A stretch of 64,000 bases of DNA from Calendula officinalis (GCA_963853835.1 OY970835.1:37832047-37896046); one strand, 5' to 3'; positions 1 to 11,037 are shown, numbered from the stretch's first letter. Program-made: numbers and translations. The notes: generated from the letters alone by a model not told the origin.

Positions 1-352
1 GTTTTTGAAGAATGTCAAGTCCGAGATCTTCGTAGAGATAGTTATAGAATGTAAATCAATGTATATCTTTTATTATTCGATGTAAATCAAAGTCCTAGAA
101 TAACTAGGGTAAATAGTTTAGCTTCAAGGACTATTATAAATAGTTCCTTACGAATTGTAAACGTACGTGTGTATTGTTAACTCAATAATATACATTGAAG
201 CTTTTTGTGAAACTGTGTTCTTAATACTTTCGCATATTATTTACAGTTCATTGTTCTTAATTACATTGATATAATGTTGATCCGCTGCAACTTCTATATT
301 CAATTAGATCTAAAGTGTTTATTAACTTCTCTATAGTTAATCGATCATGTCA
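1..352 (+). repeat. 5' LTR of element A (partial)
   Basis: Matches 8965-9316 almost base for base and ends in TGTCA. A TATAAAT box lies at 135-141. The U3 part with the TACTACTG array lies outside the window. Confidence 0.92.
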
Positions 353-354
353 AG

Positions 355-366
355 TGGTATCAGAGC
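355..366 (+). other. Primer binding site, element A
   Basis: TGGTATCAGAGC two bases after the LTR. This is the standard plant copia PBS, complementary to the 3' end of initiator tRNA-Met. Confidence 0.9.
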
Positions 367-431
367 TTATTGGTTCTAGATCTACTATTTGTTAAGAACA
401 ACAAAAAGTTTTAATCTTTAAAACACACACA

Positions 432-2981
432 TTGTTAATCATGTCGGATAACAATGAAAGCACTCAGGCCAATAAAATCCCTATACTCACTCCCAATAAC
501 TTTGGGATATGGAAGAATCGTATTAAGCAATACATGCTTATTACTGATTATTCCATGTGGGAAGTTGTCCTTGAAGGAAACAAAACTGGTCTGGTCAAGC
601 AAAGCTCTGCAACTGAGGCAGACAAACTCAAGTGTGAGAAGGAAAAGAAGGACAAGGGCATCGAACTCAAAGCTCTAAGCACTCTCCCACTGGCCATTCC
701 TAACGATTATCAACATCTCTTTGTTGAGTATGATGATGCTAAGGTACTATGGGAAGCACTGGAGAAGAGATTTGTTGGGACCAAGAGCACCAAAAGGAAC
801 ATGAAGTCTGTTCTCAAACAAGACTTTGAAAATTTCAAAGGAAAACCCAATGAAACACTCACTCAAGTGTTTGACAGATTCAACAAGCTAATTGGTGAAC
901 TTAACCAGGTTGGGGTTAAGATGGATCAAGAAGATGTCAACATGAAGTTCCTAAGATCTCTTAGTGAAGAATGGGCAATGTATACAGTGGTATATAGACA
1001 AAGAGATGCTCTAGAAGAAAAAGAGTTGGATGAACTCTACAATGATCTCAGAGTATTTGAAACTGAGGTAAACCAAAAGAACCCTTCTATTTCTTCTAAT
1101 AATGCTGCATTTGTCTCTAGTACAGGTCAAGGTCAGGAAACCTTCACAGGAAAGGCTGCAGATTCTGAGGATGCTGCAAGAGAATCCTTCTTCACTAGTC
1201 ATGTGCATACTGCATTGATTAGTGATGACTTGGAACAATTGAACCCAGATGATCTTGAGGAGATGGATCTTAAATGGCAGATGGCTATGCTGAGCCTAAG
1301 GACAAAAAGATTCTTAAAGAGAACTGGTAGGACAAGCCTCAACTTCAACAAAGGTGACAAAGCTGGATTTGACAAAACAAAAGTCAAATGTTACAACTGT
1401 AACAACCTTGGTCACTTTGCAAAAGAGTGTCCTCAGCCAGACAAAAGATCAAAATCAACTGCCCTTGTATCACAACAAGGACAAGGGTATGACTGGAGCT
1501 TCCAAGCAGAAGAGCATGCTCAAAATCAAGCTCTCATGGCCTTTACTGACAACAAAATTGAGGTAAAACCTAAACCTTGTACTTCTGAATGTGCTAAAAT
1601 TGTTAAAAACTTAGAAAAAGAAAACAATAAATTAAATGAAGATTTAGCAAAAGCAGTGAGAAGAAATCATGAATTTGATGGTGTGATTGCTGATCAAGAA
1701 CATCAAATAAAGGTGTACCAGATGATTGATCAAAGGATAAAGGAAGAATTGCTTCAGGCTGTGGATGAGAAAGAGTTTTATGAAACAAAAAATAAAGAAC
1801 TAACAAGTAAATTAGAAGAATGTCAGCTTGAAATTGAACAAAATAAATTAACAATTAAAAAGTTTGAAAGAAGCACTAAAATTCTTGATGAATTAACTAA
1901 TAATCAAACTACAGAAAAAGTTGTTCATGGGGTGGGATATCATGTTGTACCACCTCCATATAAAATCATTCCACCACTTAAAAACAGCTCAGAAAGAATC
2001 ATGAATGAATTAAAAACTGAAAAGCAAACTGAATCACATAATGAAACATCTGAATCAAATGATTCTTCTGATGATGATCAATCAATTGAATTTACAATCT
2101 CTCAAACTGAATCACCAAAATCAATTGATACCAGCTTTCACACGGCACAAAGTCCAAATGAATCTCCAAAATATGATGCAGAAAATATACCTAAAATTCT
2201 AAAAAGGGGAAATCAAAGAAACAGAAATCAACTTTTAGAACAAAGAAAAATCATAAAGGCTCAAGATAATAAATTAAAATGTGTTATTTGCAACAAAGTG
2301 AACCATTTAGCAAAGGATTGTCACTTCAATCCAATAAACTGTAAAGAGTTAAAGGAATTTAAAATCTTTAAAGAAAATGCAAAAACTCAAAAGTTAAAAG
2401 ATACTACTGGTCCTTCAGTAGTAAATAAAATTAAAACTCCAATTGCTGAAACTCCAAGATTTGGAAGAAGTGCACCAAGATTTGTGCAAAACAGAAGAGT
2501 TGGAAGCCCAAAGAACAGCAATTACTTCAAGAACAATGGAAAATCCAATCAAAATAAACAATATTTTAAATTTTCCAACACCAGTAAAAACTTTAACAAC
2601 TTTACTACTGGTGTTAACCCTAATTATAATGCTGTATGGTACCAGTACAAGAATATTACTGGTAAAAACCCTAATTTCAAAAATACTACTGCTCCCAAAA
2701 CAACTTTCAAAAACACTACTGGTCATTCTAAACATGGTAAATACCCAAATACTACTGGTCCATCAGTAGTAAAGTATTCAAAAGCAAAAAATCACGGGTA
2801 TAAACCAAGATCAGTAGGAAATTCTCCCACCAGTAATACTTTCAAAAGGGCAGTAGTAAAACAAAACACCAGTACTAAACAAGTATGGGTACCAAAAAGG
2901 TTTAAAGTTAAATCTCCCAAAGCTTATTTCTCAAAGGATGAACCCAAGACATATAAAGCTTGGGTTCCCAAACTTAACTAA
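432..2981 (+). CDS. gag: Gag protein of copia element A
   Basis: Encodes the capsid/nucleocapsid precursor (849 aa; the in-frame ATG at 441 is the likelier start, at the same place as in copy C). The N-terminal 210 residues match the copia gag (UBN2/DUF4219-like) pattern with an LTPNNFGIWKNRIKQYM opening. A CCHC knuckle starts near residue 320 (CYNCNNLGHFAKEC). A long charged coiled coil follows at about 390-490, an acidic Ser/Asp patch near 535-560, and a second CCHC knuckle near 617 (CVICNKVNHLAKDC). The basic C-terminus contains repeated NTTG and PSVV units encoded by the TACTACTGGT word and its complement. This is longer than typical copia gags, as expected for Sireviruses. The frame is open throughout, so this is the best preserved gag of the three copies. 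Confidence 0.9.
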   Translation: MLIMSDNNESTQANKIPILTPNNFGIWKNRIKQYMLITDYSMWEVVLEGNKTGLVKQSSATEADKLKCEKEKKDKGIELKALSTLPLAIPNDYQHLFVEYDDAKVLWEALEKRFVGTKSTKRNMKSVLKQDFENFKGKPNETLTQVFDRFNKLIGELNQVGVKMDQEDVNMKFLRSLSEEWAMYTVVYRQRDALEEKELDELYNDLRVFETEVNQKNPSISSNNAAFVSSTGQGQETFTGKAADSEDAARESFFTSHVHTALISDDLEQLNPDDLEEMDLKWQMAMLSLRTKRFLKRTGRTSLNFNKGDKAGFDKTKVKCYNCNNLGHFAKECPQPDKRSKSTALVSQQGQGYDWSFQAEEHAQNQALMAFTDNKIEVKPKPCTSECAKIVKNLEKENNKLNEDLAKAVRRNHEFDGVIADQEHQIKVYQMIDQRIKEELLQAVDEKEFYETKNKELTSKLEECQLEIEQNKLTIKKFERSTKILDELTNNQTTEKVVHGVGYHVVPPPYKIIPPLKNSSERIMNELKTEKQTESHNETSESNDSSDDDQSIEFTISQTESPKSIDTSFHTAQSPNESPKYDAENIPKILKRGNQRNRNQLLEQRKIIKAQDNKLKCVICNKVNHLAKDCHFNPINCKELKEFKIFKENAKTQKLKDTTGPSVVNKIKTPIAETPRFGRSAPRFVQNRRVGSPKNSNYFKNNGKSNQNKQYFKFSNTSKNFNNFTTGVNPNYNAVWYQYKNITGKNPNFKNTTAPKTTFKNTTGHSKHGKYPNTTGPSVVKYSKAKNHGYKPRSVGNSPTSNTFKRAVVKQNTSTKQVWVPKRFKVKSPKAYFSKDEPKTYKAWVPKLN

Positions 2982-4673
2982 TCCTTTACTCACTTGTGCA
3001 GAGCATTCAGATCCCAGAAGAAGGAAGAACATGGCATATTGATAGTGGATGCTCAAGGCACATGACTGGAAATCTGCAAATTCTTAAAGATTTCAAGTCA
3101 TTTGATGGAGGATATGTGGCATTTGGTGAGAATCCCCAAGGAGGATGAACCAAAGAAGATCCAACAAGCAATGAAGGACTTAAACTGGATTGAGGCAATG
3201 CAAGAAGAACTCCTTCAATTCAAGTTACAAGCTGTTTGGACACTTGTACCTCTACCCAAAGGAAAAAGAGCCATTGGAACAAGATGGATCTTCAGAAACA
3301 AGAAAGATGAAAGAGGTATAGTGATCAAAAATAAAGCCAGACTTGTAGCACAATGATACACTCAAGAAGAAGGAATAGACTATGATGAAGTATATGCTCC
3401 TGTTGCTAGAATTGAAGCTATAAGAATATTTCTAGCATATGCTTCATTCAAAAAGTTCAAAGTCTATCAAATGGATGTAAAGAGTGCATTCTTATATGGG
3501 AAGATTGAAGAAGAAGTCTATGTTTGCCAACCTCCAGGTTTTGAAGATCCAAAACATGGTGATTATGTGTTCAAATTGGACAAAGCTCTGTATGGCCTAC
3601 ATCAGGCACCAAGAGCATGGTATGACACATTATCATCATACCTTTTGAAGAACAACTTTAAAAGAGGAGCCATTGACAAAACTCTGTTTACAAAGAAAGT
3701 CAAAGATGATATACTATTGGTACAAATTTATGTAGATGATATCATATTTGGCTCAACCAATGATGTATTATGCAAAGAATTTGAAGAACTAATGCAGATT
3801 AAATTCAAGATGAGCTCTATGGGTCCAATGAACTTCTTCCTTGGACTCCAAGTCAATCAAAGAACTGATGGTATTTTGATAAATCAATCAAAATATGTCA
3901 AAGACATCTTGGAAAAGTTTGATTTGAGAGACAGTAAAAGTGCTAGTACACCAATGGAAACACACAAACACCTACATCCTGATGTTGAGGGGGAGGATGT
4001 AGATGAACACTTATATAGATCAATGATAGGTTCTTTGATGTACTTAACTGCATCAAGACCTGACATTATGTATAGTGTTTGTGTGTGTGCAAGATATCAA
4101 GCAAGACCCAAAGAATTACACCTGCAAGCTGTCAAAAGAATTTTCAGATACTTGAAAGGCAAACCATCACTAGGTCTATGGTATCCACATGATTCACCAT
4201 TTGAACTCATAGCCTACACAGATAGTGACTATGGAGGTGAATGTCAAGATAGAAAGTCCACTACTGGTGGATGTCAATTCTTTGGATCAAGACTGGTGTC
4301 ATGGCAATGTAAGAAGCAAACAAATGTATCAACATCAACTGCTGAAGCAGAATATGTAGCTGCATCTGCTTGCTGTGCTCAAGTACTATGGATTCAAAAT
4401 CAGCTTCTAGACTTTGGTATCTCTATCCTTAAAACTCCTATTTTTATTGATAATCAAAGTGCTATTAGTATTGTGAATAATCCAGTAAAACACTCAAAAA
4501 CTAAACACATTGAAATAAGATTTCACTTTATAAGAGATTGTAATGAAAAGAAATTAATCAAAGTAGTTAAAATTCATACTGATGATCAATTAGCAGATCT
4601 TTTTACAAAAGCATTTGATGTAGGAAGATTCAACTTCTTGGTTAGCAGTATTGGAATGATTTTGATAAATTAA
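2978..4673 (+). pseudogene. pol: Pol remnant of element A (protease start, RT, RNase H)
   Basis: The pol frame opens at 2978, overlapping the gag stop by four bases in the -1 frame. The protease motif DSGCSRHMTGN is visible near 3041-3073. A deletion ending near 3140-3148 then removes the rest of protease and the whole integrase and joins to the RT region in another frame. RT runs from about 3144 with the catalytic YVDD near 3730. RNase H follows with TDSDYGG near 4217 and STAEAEYVA near 4335. The RT frame has a TGA at 3354-3356 where copy C has GGA, so one substitution broke it. The product would be non-functional without help in trans. Confidence 0.9.
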
Positions 4674-4734
4674 AATCTCACTTAAAATCATGTGTAAAGT
4701 TATTGTTGTAAAATATTATTTATTTACTTAAGTG

Positions 4735-5005
4735 TTTTACTACTGGTATTTCTGTATTACTGGTATGTAGGAATGTGCACAAAATACTACTGGTAGCTAA
4801 ATACTACTGGTGTGTATTAGGTTCACACAAATACTACTGGTAAGTCAGTACTACTGGTATTCACATATACTACTGGTCTTGTGTGTTAGTGGTTACTACT
4901 GATGTCTATAGTTACTACTGATGTCAAAATCCTTAGTCACTACTGATGTTAGTAGATACTACTGACGTTTTACTACTGATATCTTATTTACTACTGGTCT
5001 TTCAG
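4735..5005 (+). repeat. TACTACTG(A/G)T array between pol and env-like ORF, element A
   Basis: Twelve exact ACTACTG words plus near variants (such as GTATTACTGGT) lie in about 270 bases, mostly as TACTACTGGT in the first half and TACTACTGAT in the second. Spacing is irregular, 15-35 bases, so this is not a simple tandem repeat. The same word fills the U3 of the LTR. It ends about 90 bases before a TATA box, which suggests an upstream enhancer-like block. Confidence 0.75.
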
Positions 5006-5096
5006 AAACACAATTACCAAACTAACCCCCATGAAAATAACCGTTATGTTATGATTCGAAGGACATTTTAGTAGTTTTGCAGGTTAAATCGAAAGA

Positions 5097-5105
5097 TATA
5101 AAAGG
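5097..5105 (+). promoter_or_regulatory. Putative internal TATA box of env-like ORF, element A
   Basis: TATAAAAGG lies 130 bases before the ATG at 5235. The surrounding block is conserved in element C (58937-58945) although nearby non-coding DNA has drifted. The ATG context ACAAAAATGGC is favourable for plant translation. Promoter activity is inferred. Confidence 0.55.
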
Positions 5106-5234
5106 CGGCAGTCGATTAGTTTAGCATTATCTTCACTTCGATTTGCTAAATCCTCTCGATAAACCCTAGCTTACGATCAAAAACCCTTCATCAATAACAA
5201 AATTCACTCCTGTTCTTCACAAAATTCAACAAAA

Positions 5235-8200
5235 ATGGCAACTCTAAAATCTTTGAATGTTCAAACCGATCTTAAATATTCAGAATTTCACAACATGTGT
5301 GCCTTCCTAAAGAATCCCGACGGCACAAAAGATTTTCGACCGATCGTCAAGTTCTTGAGAAATTCCTATATACAGTTTGCCTTAACTGTAAAACCAACAT
5401 CATATCAACTGCACTTGGTGGATTTCTGGACCAATGCTGAGCAAACGGAAGGAACAACCATTTCAATGATCAAATCACAAGTAGATGGAAAGTATATCAC
5501 AGTAACAGAACAATCAATCAGACACCATCTACAACTTCATGACGATTCAGGTATGTCTACTCTTCCTAAGGAATACATTGCTGAAATTTTACAAAAAATG
5601 GGTTATGAGGGAAGACTCAATATAGTAACATTTCAAAAGGGTCTTCTCTCCCCACAATGGAAATTCTTAGTACATACTATTCAGCATTGTATTTCTCCAA
5701 AAAGAAGTACTTGGAATGCGTTTAATAAGGCAATAGCTTCTGCTGTTGTCTGTTTATCCACAGACCAAGTATTTAATTTTTCTCAAATGATTTTTGAAGG
5801 TATGTTGGGAAATCTTAGTTCTTCTAAATTTTTAATGTATCCCAGATTTCTACAACATATCATAAATTGTGAACTACAAAACTTGTCAACTCCTAAAAAC
5901 ATTTTTATACTACCTGAGTTGAACAAGAAAGTTTTCTCAAATATGAGAAAACAATTTAAATTTTCGGGCAAGGAAACCCCTTTGTTTCCTAACATGATCA
6001 AAGATCAAACTCAAATTGGAAAGGGTTCAACCATTTCTACAACCCAAGTTGAACCTCAACCCACTCCATCACCCCCAAATACAGCCCAAACACCACCCCA
6101 ACTAGTCACTCAATGACCAGCCCAAACAGAAGTCCTGAATGTGTCCCAGGAACTTGATATAAATCTGCAGAGTCCTACTCTTCACTCTGTGGAAGACCTA
6201 CCAGATAAAACCAAAAATATTTCCACAATTTATCAAAGAAAGAAAATTTCTACAAAGGACACCAGGGGACAAATTGAGTCAACCCCCAGGCTCCAAGAGT
6301 TGTCCTCCAAGGAGGAGAGAGGACATGAGGCGAGGGCTTTCACTACTGATGCCCCAAAGGTGGGTGCACAGGACAGTGAAAACATCTTTAGGACCCAGAC
6401 CTCGGCAACTTTGAGTGATGAATCATTTGAGGAGTTACTCAAAGGACCCCGGTGCCAAGAAACCACAAGGGGGGGCATCTCTGCTTCTTCTAGGAAGAAG
6501 AGGATGTCTAAAAGACCCAATGAATCACCAAGAAGTGATGAGGGCAGATCTATTGATTTGACGGATAGGATGGAAAACCTTCAAACCAATGTACCTGTTA
6601 GTGAGCCCGATGATCTTGCTAGATGGAGTGAGGGCAGTATTAAAATCCAACAATTGACGGAAAAAGTGGATTCTCTTGAATCCACAGTACAAAATTGTCT
6701 TGAATATCTCACAAACCAAGGAAAAACGATGGCTGCAATGAAAAGACATGTCAATACCATCAACAAGAGAATGAGATTATATGAGCACAGGCTTCATCAA
6801 CAAACCAAAATCATCAGAAAATTGAAGAAAAAGATTGATGATAGTGAGGCTCCACCAGTTGAGCTCACTGAGGGGGAGAAGGATAACATACAGACCATGA
6901 TTGATGAATCTATTGCAGCAGCAGCATCCTCTCTCTTAAATTTAAAAGAAACAGAAGTTGATGAAGGCCCAGACATGATGGTTACAGAAGATGAGCCAAT
7001 TACTACTGCTACAATGGAAGAACAAGTTGAAAAGGAAATACCAGTAGTAAGTCCTACTACTGATATAATAGCAGTAGTAAGTCAAGAAGAGGAATTAAAA
7101 GCAGCAAATACTACTGATGCCCTATCAGTAGTAACTCCTGAAGTCACACCAGTAGTAACTACTCTGGTTACTACTGAAGAAGAAGAACTACAATTCCCAG
7201 AGCTGATTGAAAGAGAAAGACATGTCATCATCTCCAAACCACCAACACCTGATCAACCACTTATCATACCTGACATTGATGATAATGTGAATTGGTTTGA
7301 GGTAGATGAATGTACACTTCCTCCACACCCTAAAATCTTACCAGAAGGTCAACTACATCTATTTTATCCAAAACTTCTGATGATGGGTATACCAGATATG
7401 AAATACATTCCACCTCCACCATCTGCTCACATTGGAAAGGGAAAAGAAATATATGATGATGATTATCCAAACAGAGCATTAGGACATCACATGGTAAACA
7501 AGATAAATCATGTCAGAGCAGAAAAGCAGTCCAGATGGAGAATAAAACACAGAAAATTTTTGGAGAAAGTGGAAATGTATCAAGCAATAGAGGAAAAGAA
7601 ATGGAAAGTTCAAAGTAAAATTCCTGCTCAAATACCTGTTCAAACAGATGATATTCAGATAAAAGCTCAAAAGGAAGAATTCAAAAGGCTCAGAAAGATT
7701 GAAGAAGAACATATTCAATGCCTTGAATATTTGGTATCTGAATGCAAGAAGACTAAGAGTGAATTAACAGATGATGTGTTTGAACAGAAGGAAAATATGA
7801 TTGAATATTTGAAAACAAAAGGGCATAGTGCAAAGTCATTTGGAAGAATGAAGATGATGACTATCATTGAAAAATACTGCAATGCTAAGAAGAAAGACTT
7901 GGCTGAACAAGAAGCTGAAGAAACAAAGAAAGCCAAAACTTTAATCCCAATCAGTCCAAACTTAATCAAAGCTGGTAGTGTTTCAACTATTGGTGATACT
8001 TCAACTCCCCAATCAAAGAAAAGAAAATCTGTTGATCAAGAACAAAGCTCTAAGAAGAAGTCAAAACAAATTATACCTGTTCTTGAAATGCCTATTGCTC
8101 CATTGCAGAACAATCCAATTATTAACTGGAGAGTGATACAGAACAATGTTATAGAGGTCATAAGGGAAGACAAAGTTGTACAAAGATTCACTGGATGGTT

Positions 8201-8663
8201 ACCATTAATCAGATCATGTTCTAGAAGTGATGTAATCAAGCTTCTGATTATTGGAAAACCTAGAATGACAAAGAAATCATGGAAAGAATCTGGAGCTGGA
8301 TACCTAACTAGAATGATAGATGCTGCATTTTATCCAGATAATTATCCAGAACAATTTACAGATCCAGGTAATGTGTATGCTTGGAATGTCATTCCTACTG
8401 CCAATATGTACTTCTTTGAGAAATCAGGCAAAGTATGTGAATTGTACTTATATGAAAAAGAATATCCACATTCTGAGAAGACTATGTATCAGATATTCAT
8501 AAACACTTTGATGAAACCTTATGATGCTGTTATGTTTCAAAACAAACTGAATTACTTTACAAAGAGGAACAGCAAATATATTATTGAACAAAGGCTTCAA
8601 CAGAATCAAAGAACTCTTGAGAAAAGAAGAAGAGAACAAGAAGAGCAAAAGAAACTTGATTGA
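5235..8663 (+). pseudogene. Env-like 3' ORF of Sirevirus element A, one internal stop
   Basis: The extra ORF sits 3' of pol where Sireviruses carry the env-like gene; its function is unknown. The frame is continuous for 1,143 codons except for TGA at 6114-6116 (codon 294), where copy C has TCA. Residues 1-290 form a conserved globular block (starting MATLKSLNVQTDLKYSEF) that automated annotation of Asteraceae genomes, as I recall, often labels 'synaptobrevin, longin-like'. Residues about 465-535 form a heptad-type coiled coil. An acidic Thr/Val-rich stretch follows near 590-655, then a Lys/Glu-rich helix region. A strongly conserved C-terminal block spans about 955-1110 with FTGWLPLIRSCSRSD. 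I see no signal peptide or membrane segment, so 'envelope' is a positional name only. Confidence 0.85.
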
Positions 8664-8680
8664 TTAAAGGATAATCAATA

Positions 8681-8695
8681 AGTTTAGGGGGAGAT
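8681..8695 (+). other. Polypurine tract, element A
   Basis: AGTTTAGGGGGAGAT directly before the TG of the 3' LTR. It is the plus-strand priming site and is identical in elements B and C. Confidence 0.9.
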
Positions 8696-9316
8696 TGTTA
8701 GAGCAAAACACAAATCAACTTGATACTGATGCTGCAGTTAGTACTGACAATACTTAGTACTGATGGGGCAGAACATGTTACTACTGATGAAGTTGATACT
8801 GGTGCATACTATAACTAAGTTACTATTGATCAAGGCACAGATTGAAGATACTACTGATCTTAGTAGTTACTACTGACGATGGTTTCTGGACTTACTACTG
8901 ATCACCAGAATTACTACTGATGTTACTTATTTACTACTGGTGATGGGTTTTACTACTGATACGCGTTTTTGTAGAATGTCAAGTCCGAGATCTTCGTAGA
9001 GATAGTTATAGAATGTAAATCAATGTATATCTTTTATTATTCGATGTAAATCAAAGTCCTAGAATAACTAGGGTAAATAGTTTAACTTCAAGGACTATTA
9101 TAAATAGTTCCTTACGAATTGTAAACGTACGTGTGTATTGTTAACTCAATAATATACATTGAAGCTTTTTGTGAAACTGTGTTCTTAATACTTTCGCATA
9201 TTATTTACAGTTCATTGTTCTTAATTACATTGATATAGTGTTGATCCGCTGCAACTTCTATATTCAATTAGATCTAAAGTGTTTATTAACTTCTCTATAG
9301 TTAATCGATCCTGTCA
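8696..9316 (+). repeat. 3' LTR of element A
   Basis: Begins TGTTAGAGC after the PPT and ends CTGTCA (621 bp). The U3 (8700-8965) has seven exact ACTACTG words and several variants. A TATAAAT box is at 9099-9105. Confidence 0.93.
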
Positions 9317-9525
9317 ATATTAGTAATTAATTCTTCTACAAAACAATTTAAAACACTCATATTTCTACTAACTTTTCAAAATACCATCTTTAGGTACTTA
9401 GCTATTACCATCTTTAAACAGAAGGACTTAGTTTTAACGTTTTTATACTTGCTCGCTCGTGCTGCGTAAACGTATAGTACTTTAATTCAGCCATTCAAGA
9501 ATAAATTATTATGCAATCCTTAACC

Positions 9526-9594
9526 ATTTATGTATGAAAACTCTCTTGCTGATATCATTTCATTTCTTTCACCATTACTTCCGAGTGAAAACCA
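9526..9594 (-). CDS. Locus 1 exon 5: start of PP2-like domain
   Basis: Too short for ORF calling. It follows a CAG acceptor and encodes WFSLGSNGERNEMISAREFS and three more residues. This matches the WFSL...EMISA opening of PP2-type phloem lectin domains and locus 2 exon 5 (36402-36331). After this the two loci diverge, and locus 1 reads into a TAA. Confidence 0.75.
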
Positions 9595-9699
9595 CTGTCA
9601 TGGAAGTAAAAAAAAAATGGAACCCAGTTTCTGTTATGTGTAAAGGAATATATTACATGAAACACCAACCAAAAAAATTAGGTAGAACACTCTAATTAC

Positions 9700-9852
9700 C
9701 ACTCTGTCCTCTTGAAGAAGAATTCCTTCCGAGAATAATATGTTGTAAAGATCCTTTTTATTTTTGGTAGAATAGATTCCATGAGATTTTGACAATTGGA
9801 TTATTTCTTTATATTCTTTTGGCAGTTTAGCATCCCATATATCATATTCCTC
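9700..9852 (-). CDS. Locus 1 exon 4: PP2 N-terminal linker
   Basis: 153 nt (51 codons, phase 0), bounded by GATGCAG acceptor and GTG/GTAATT donor. It encodes EEYDIWDAKLPKEYKEI... and ...LLQEDRV, the segment that precedes the PP2 fold in plant PP2 proteins (W-x-x-KLP-x-(D/E)Y, then a K(K/E)LY-type helix). The length is identical to locus 2 exon 4. Confidence 0.8.
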
Positions 9853-10069
9853 CTGCATCATGTTATACAAATTATATTTCAATGTCTGATCATTCTAATG
9901 CATGAACTACTTACTTAACTACATTTTGTAGAATCTTTTTGTCTTCATTTTAATATTTAATTGAATTATTAATCAAATCAAAATGTCCGATTCAAGGCAT
10001 TTAAATAAACATTTCATTTTGATTGTTGTAACTTGGAATAATTAGAGACAATTAATTAGGGACAGAATG

Positions 10070-10960
10070 AACTCTCATATTTCTGTATTTTACAAACACT
10101 TAGATCGTCCCAACCGTTCATCAGTTGGTACATCCCTTCTCTCCGGTTGCTCCAAACTATTGGCACACCCAGTCACTTTTTAGGCGTTGGTTGTTTGCTT
10201 ATGGTAGCCGAAGAGTCATGAGGGAGAGGTGGCCCAAGGGGTATTTTAATGGTGTATGTTAACCACATAGAGATACAATGAAGTGTAGAAGAGAGGTTGA
10301 ATACACTTCTTCAAAAATACTGATCGGATAAAAATTAACACAACAATTTTTAAAATATTTATTTTATTAATCAAATAATGATACGATGTATACAAGTGAT
10401 TTGTAGAATAACTAAGAACATAAACCCTAGTCTAATCACTTGAAGAGATTGACAATTCGACAATCACTAACTAAGGAAAATATTGATTAACAGATAATTC
10501 AATACAAGAAGAGACATTGATACTACACTGACTTAATTGATTGAACAAATATGGGCGCGTGATGAATCTGTCCATCGACTATTCAATTTAAAGGTTTGCA
10601 TGAATGACAAATGTACGAATTGTCCATGTGTAAGAATTATATTGATGTTAAGGATGTGTCATGTGACGCGCACTACCAACAAAATTTTGTTTGTCTTTTG
10701 TCTTCTAGTGACTCACTGAGAACTCTAAAAGATACACTCTGACTGAGTGTACCTAAGTTTTGCAACACGGGAAAACGTCTCATAATAATTCACTCAAACC
10801 CAAAGAATTTTAAGATTGCATGATGACTATGATTTCTCATACTCATCATGGGGGAGAATATTTAAGCCACGCTTAACACCACCACTTTGGGTTGTTTCGT
10901 AACGTCGGGGTTGTGTCTTGGCATCGTCATGACGTGCCTTTTAGAACCATGGAAAACAGA
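10070..10960. other. Extra DNA in locus 1 intron 3, probable TE remnant
   Basis: Intron 3 is about 1.2 kb here but only about 325 bp in locus 2, so some 800-900 bp was inserted. The stretch has a solo-LTR-like feel (AT-rich, a TGTTAACC motif near 10256, no coding frame). I could not find clean termini or a target duplication. The short plus-strand ORF at 10537-10719 has no recognisable domain. Confidence 0.35.
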
Positions 10961-11037
10961 GACTTAACAAAGATATTCAACAATTTAGATATGTTAATTT
11001 TACATGGAAGCCACTTTGTAAAACCAAGAAAACTTAC

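Larger units (their letters stand above)
1..9316 (+). mobile_element. Sirevirus-type Ty1/copia element A (5' truncated by window edge)
   Basis: The order is partial 5' LTR, PBS, gag, a pol remnant (RT and RNase H), an env-like ORF, PPT and 3' LTR. Pol order and motifs make it Ty1/copia; the long gag and the extra ORF 3' of pol are Sirevirus traits. By comparison with the 3' LTR (621 bp) the element should begin roughly 270 bases before the window. By eye the overlapping LTR parts differ at about 4 of 352 positions, so insertion is recent. It is defective: most of protease and all of integrase are deleted, RT has a nonsense codon, and the env-like ORF has one stop. It lies immediately 3' of the truncated kinase-PP2 gene of locus 1. 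Confidence 0.93.

Noticed and set aside
4735..5005. CRISPR-like or tandem satellite array
   Set aside because: The repeated word is only 8-10 bases, spacing is irregular, the DNA is plant nuclear, and it lies inside a retrotransposon.
6114..6116. Programmed read-through of the TGA in the env-like ORF of A
   Set aside because: Copy C has a sense codon (TCA) at the same place, so a point mutation is the simpler explanation.
10537..10719. 60-codon plus ORF in locus 1 intron 3
   Set aside because: No domain and within probable TE remnant.
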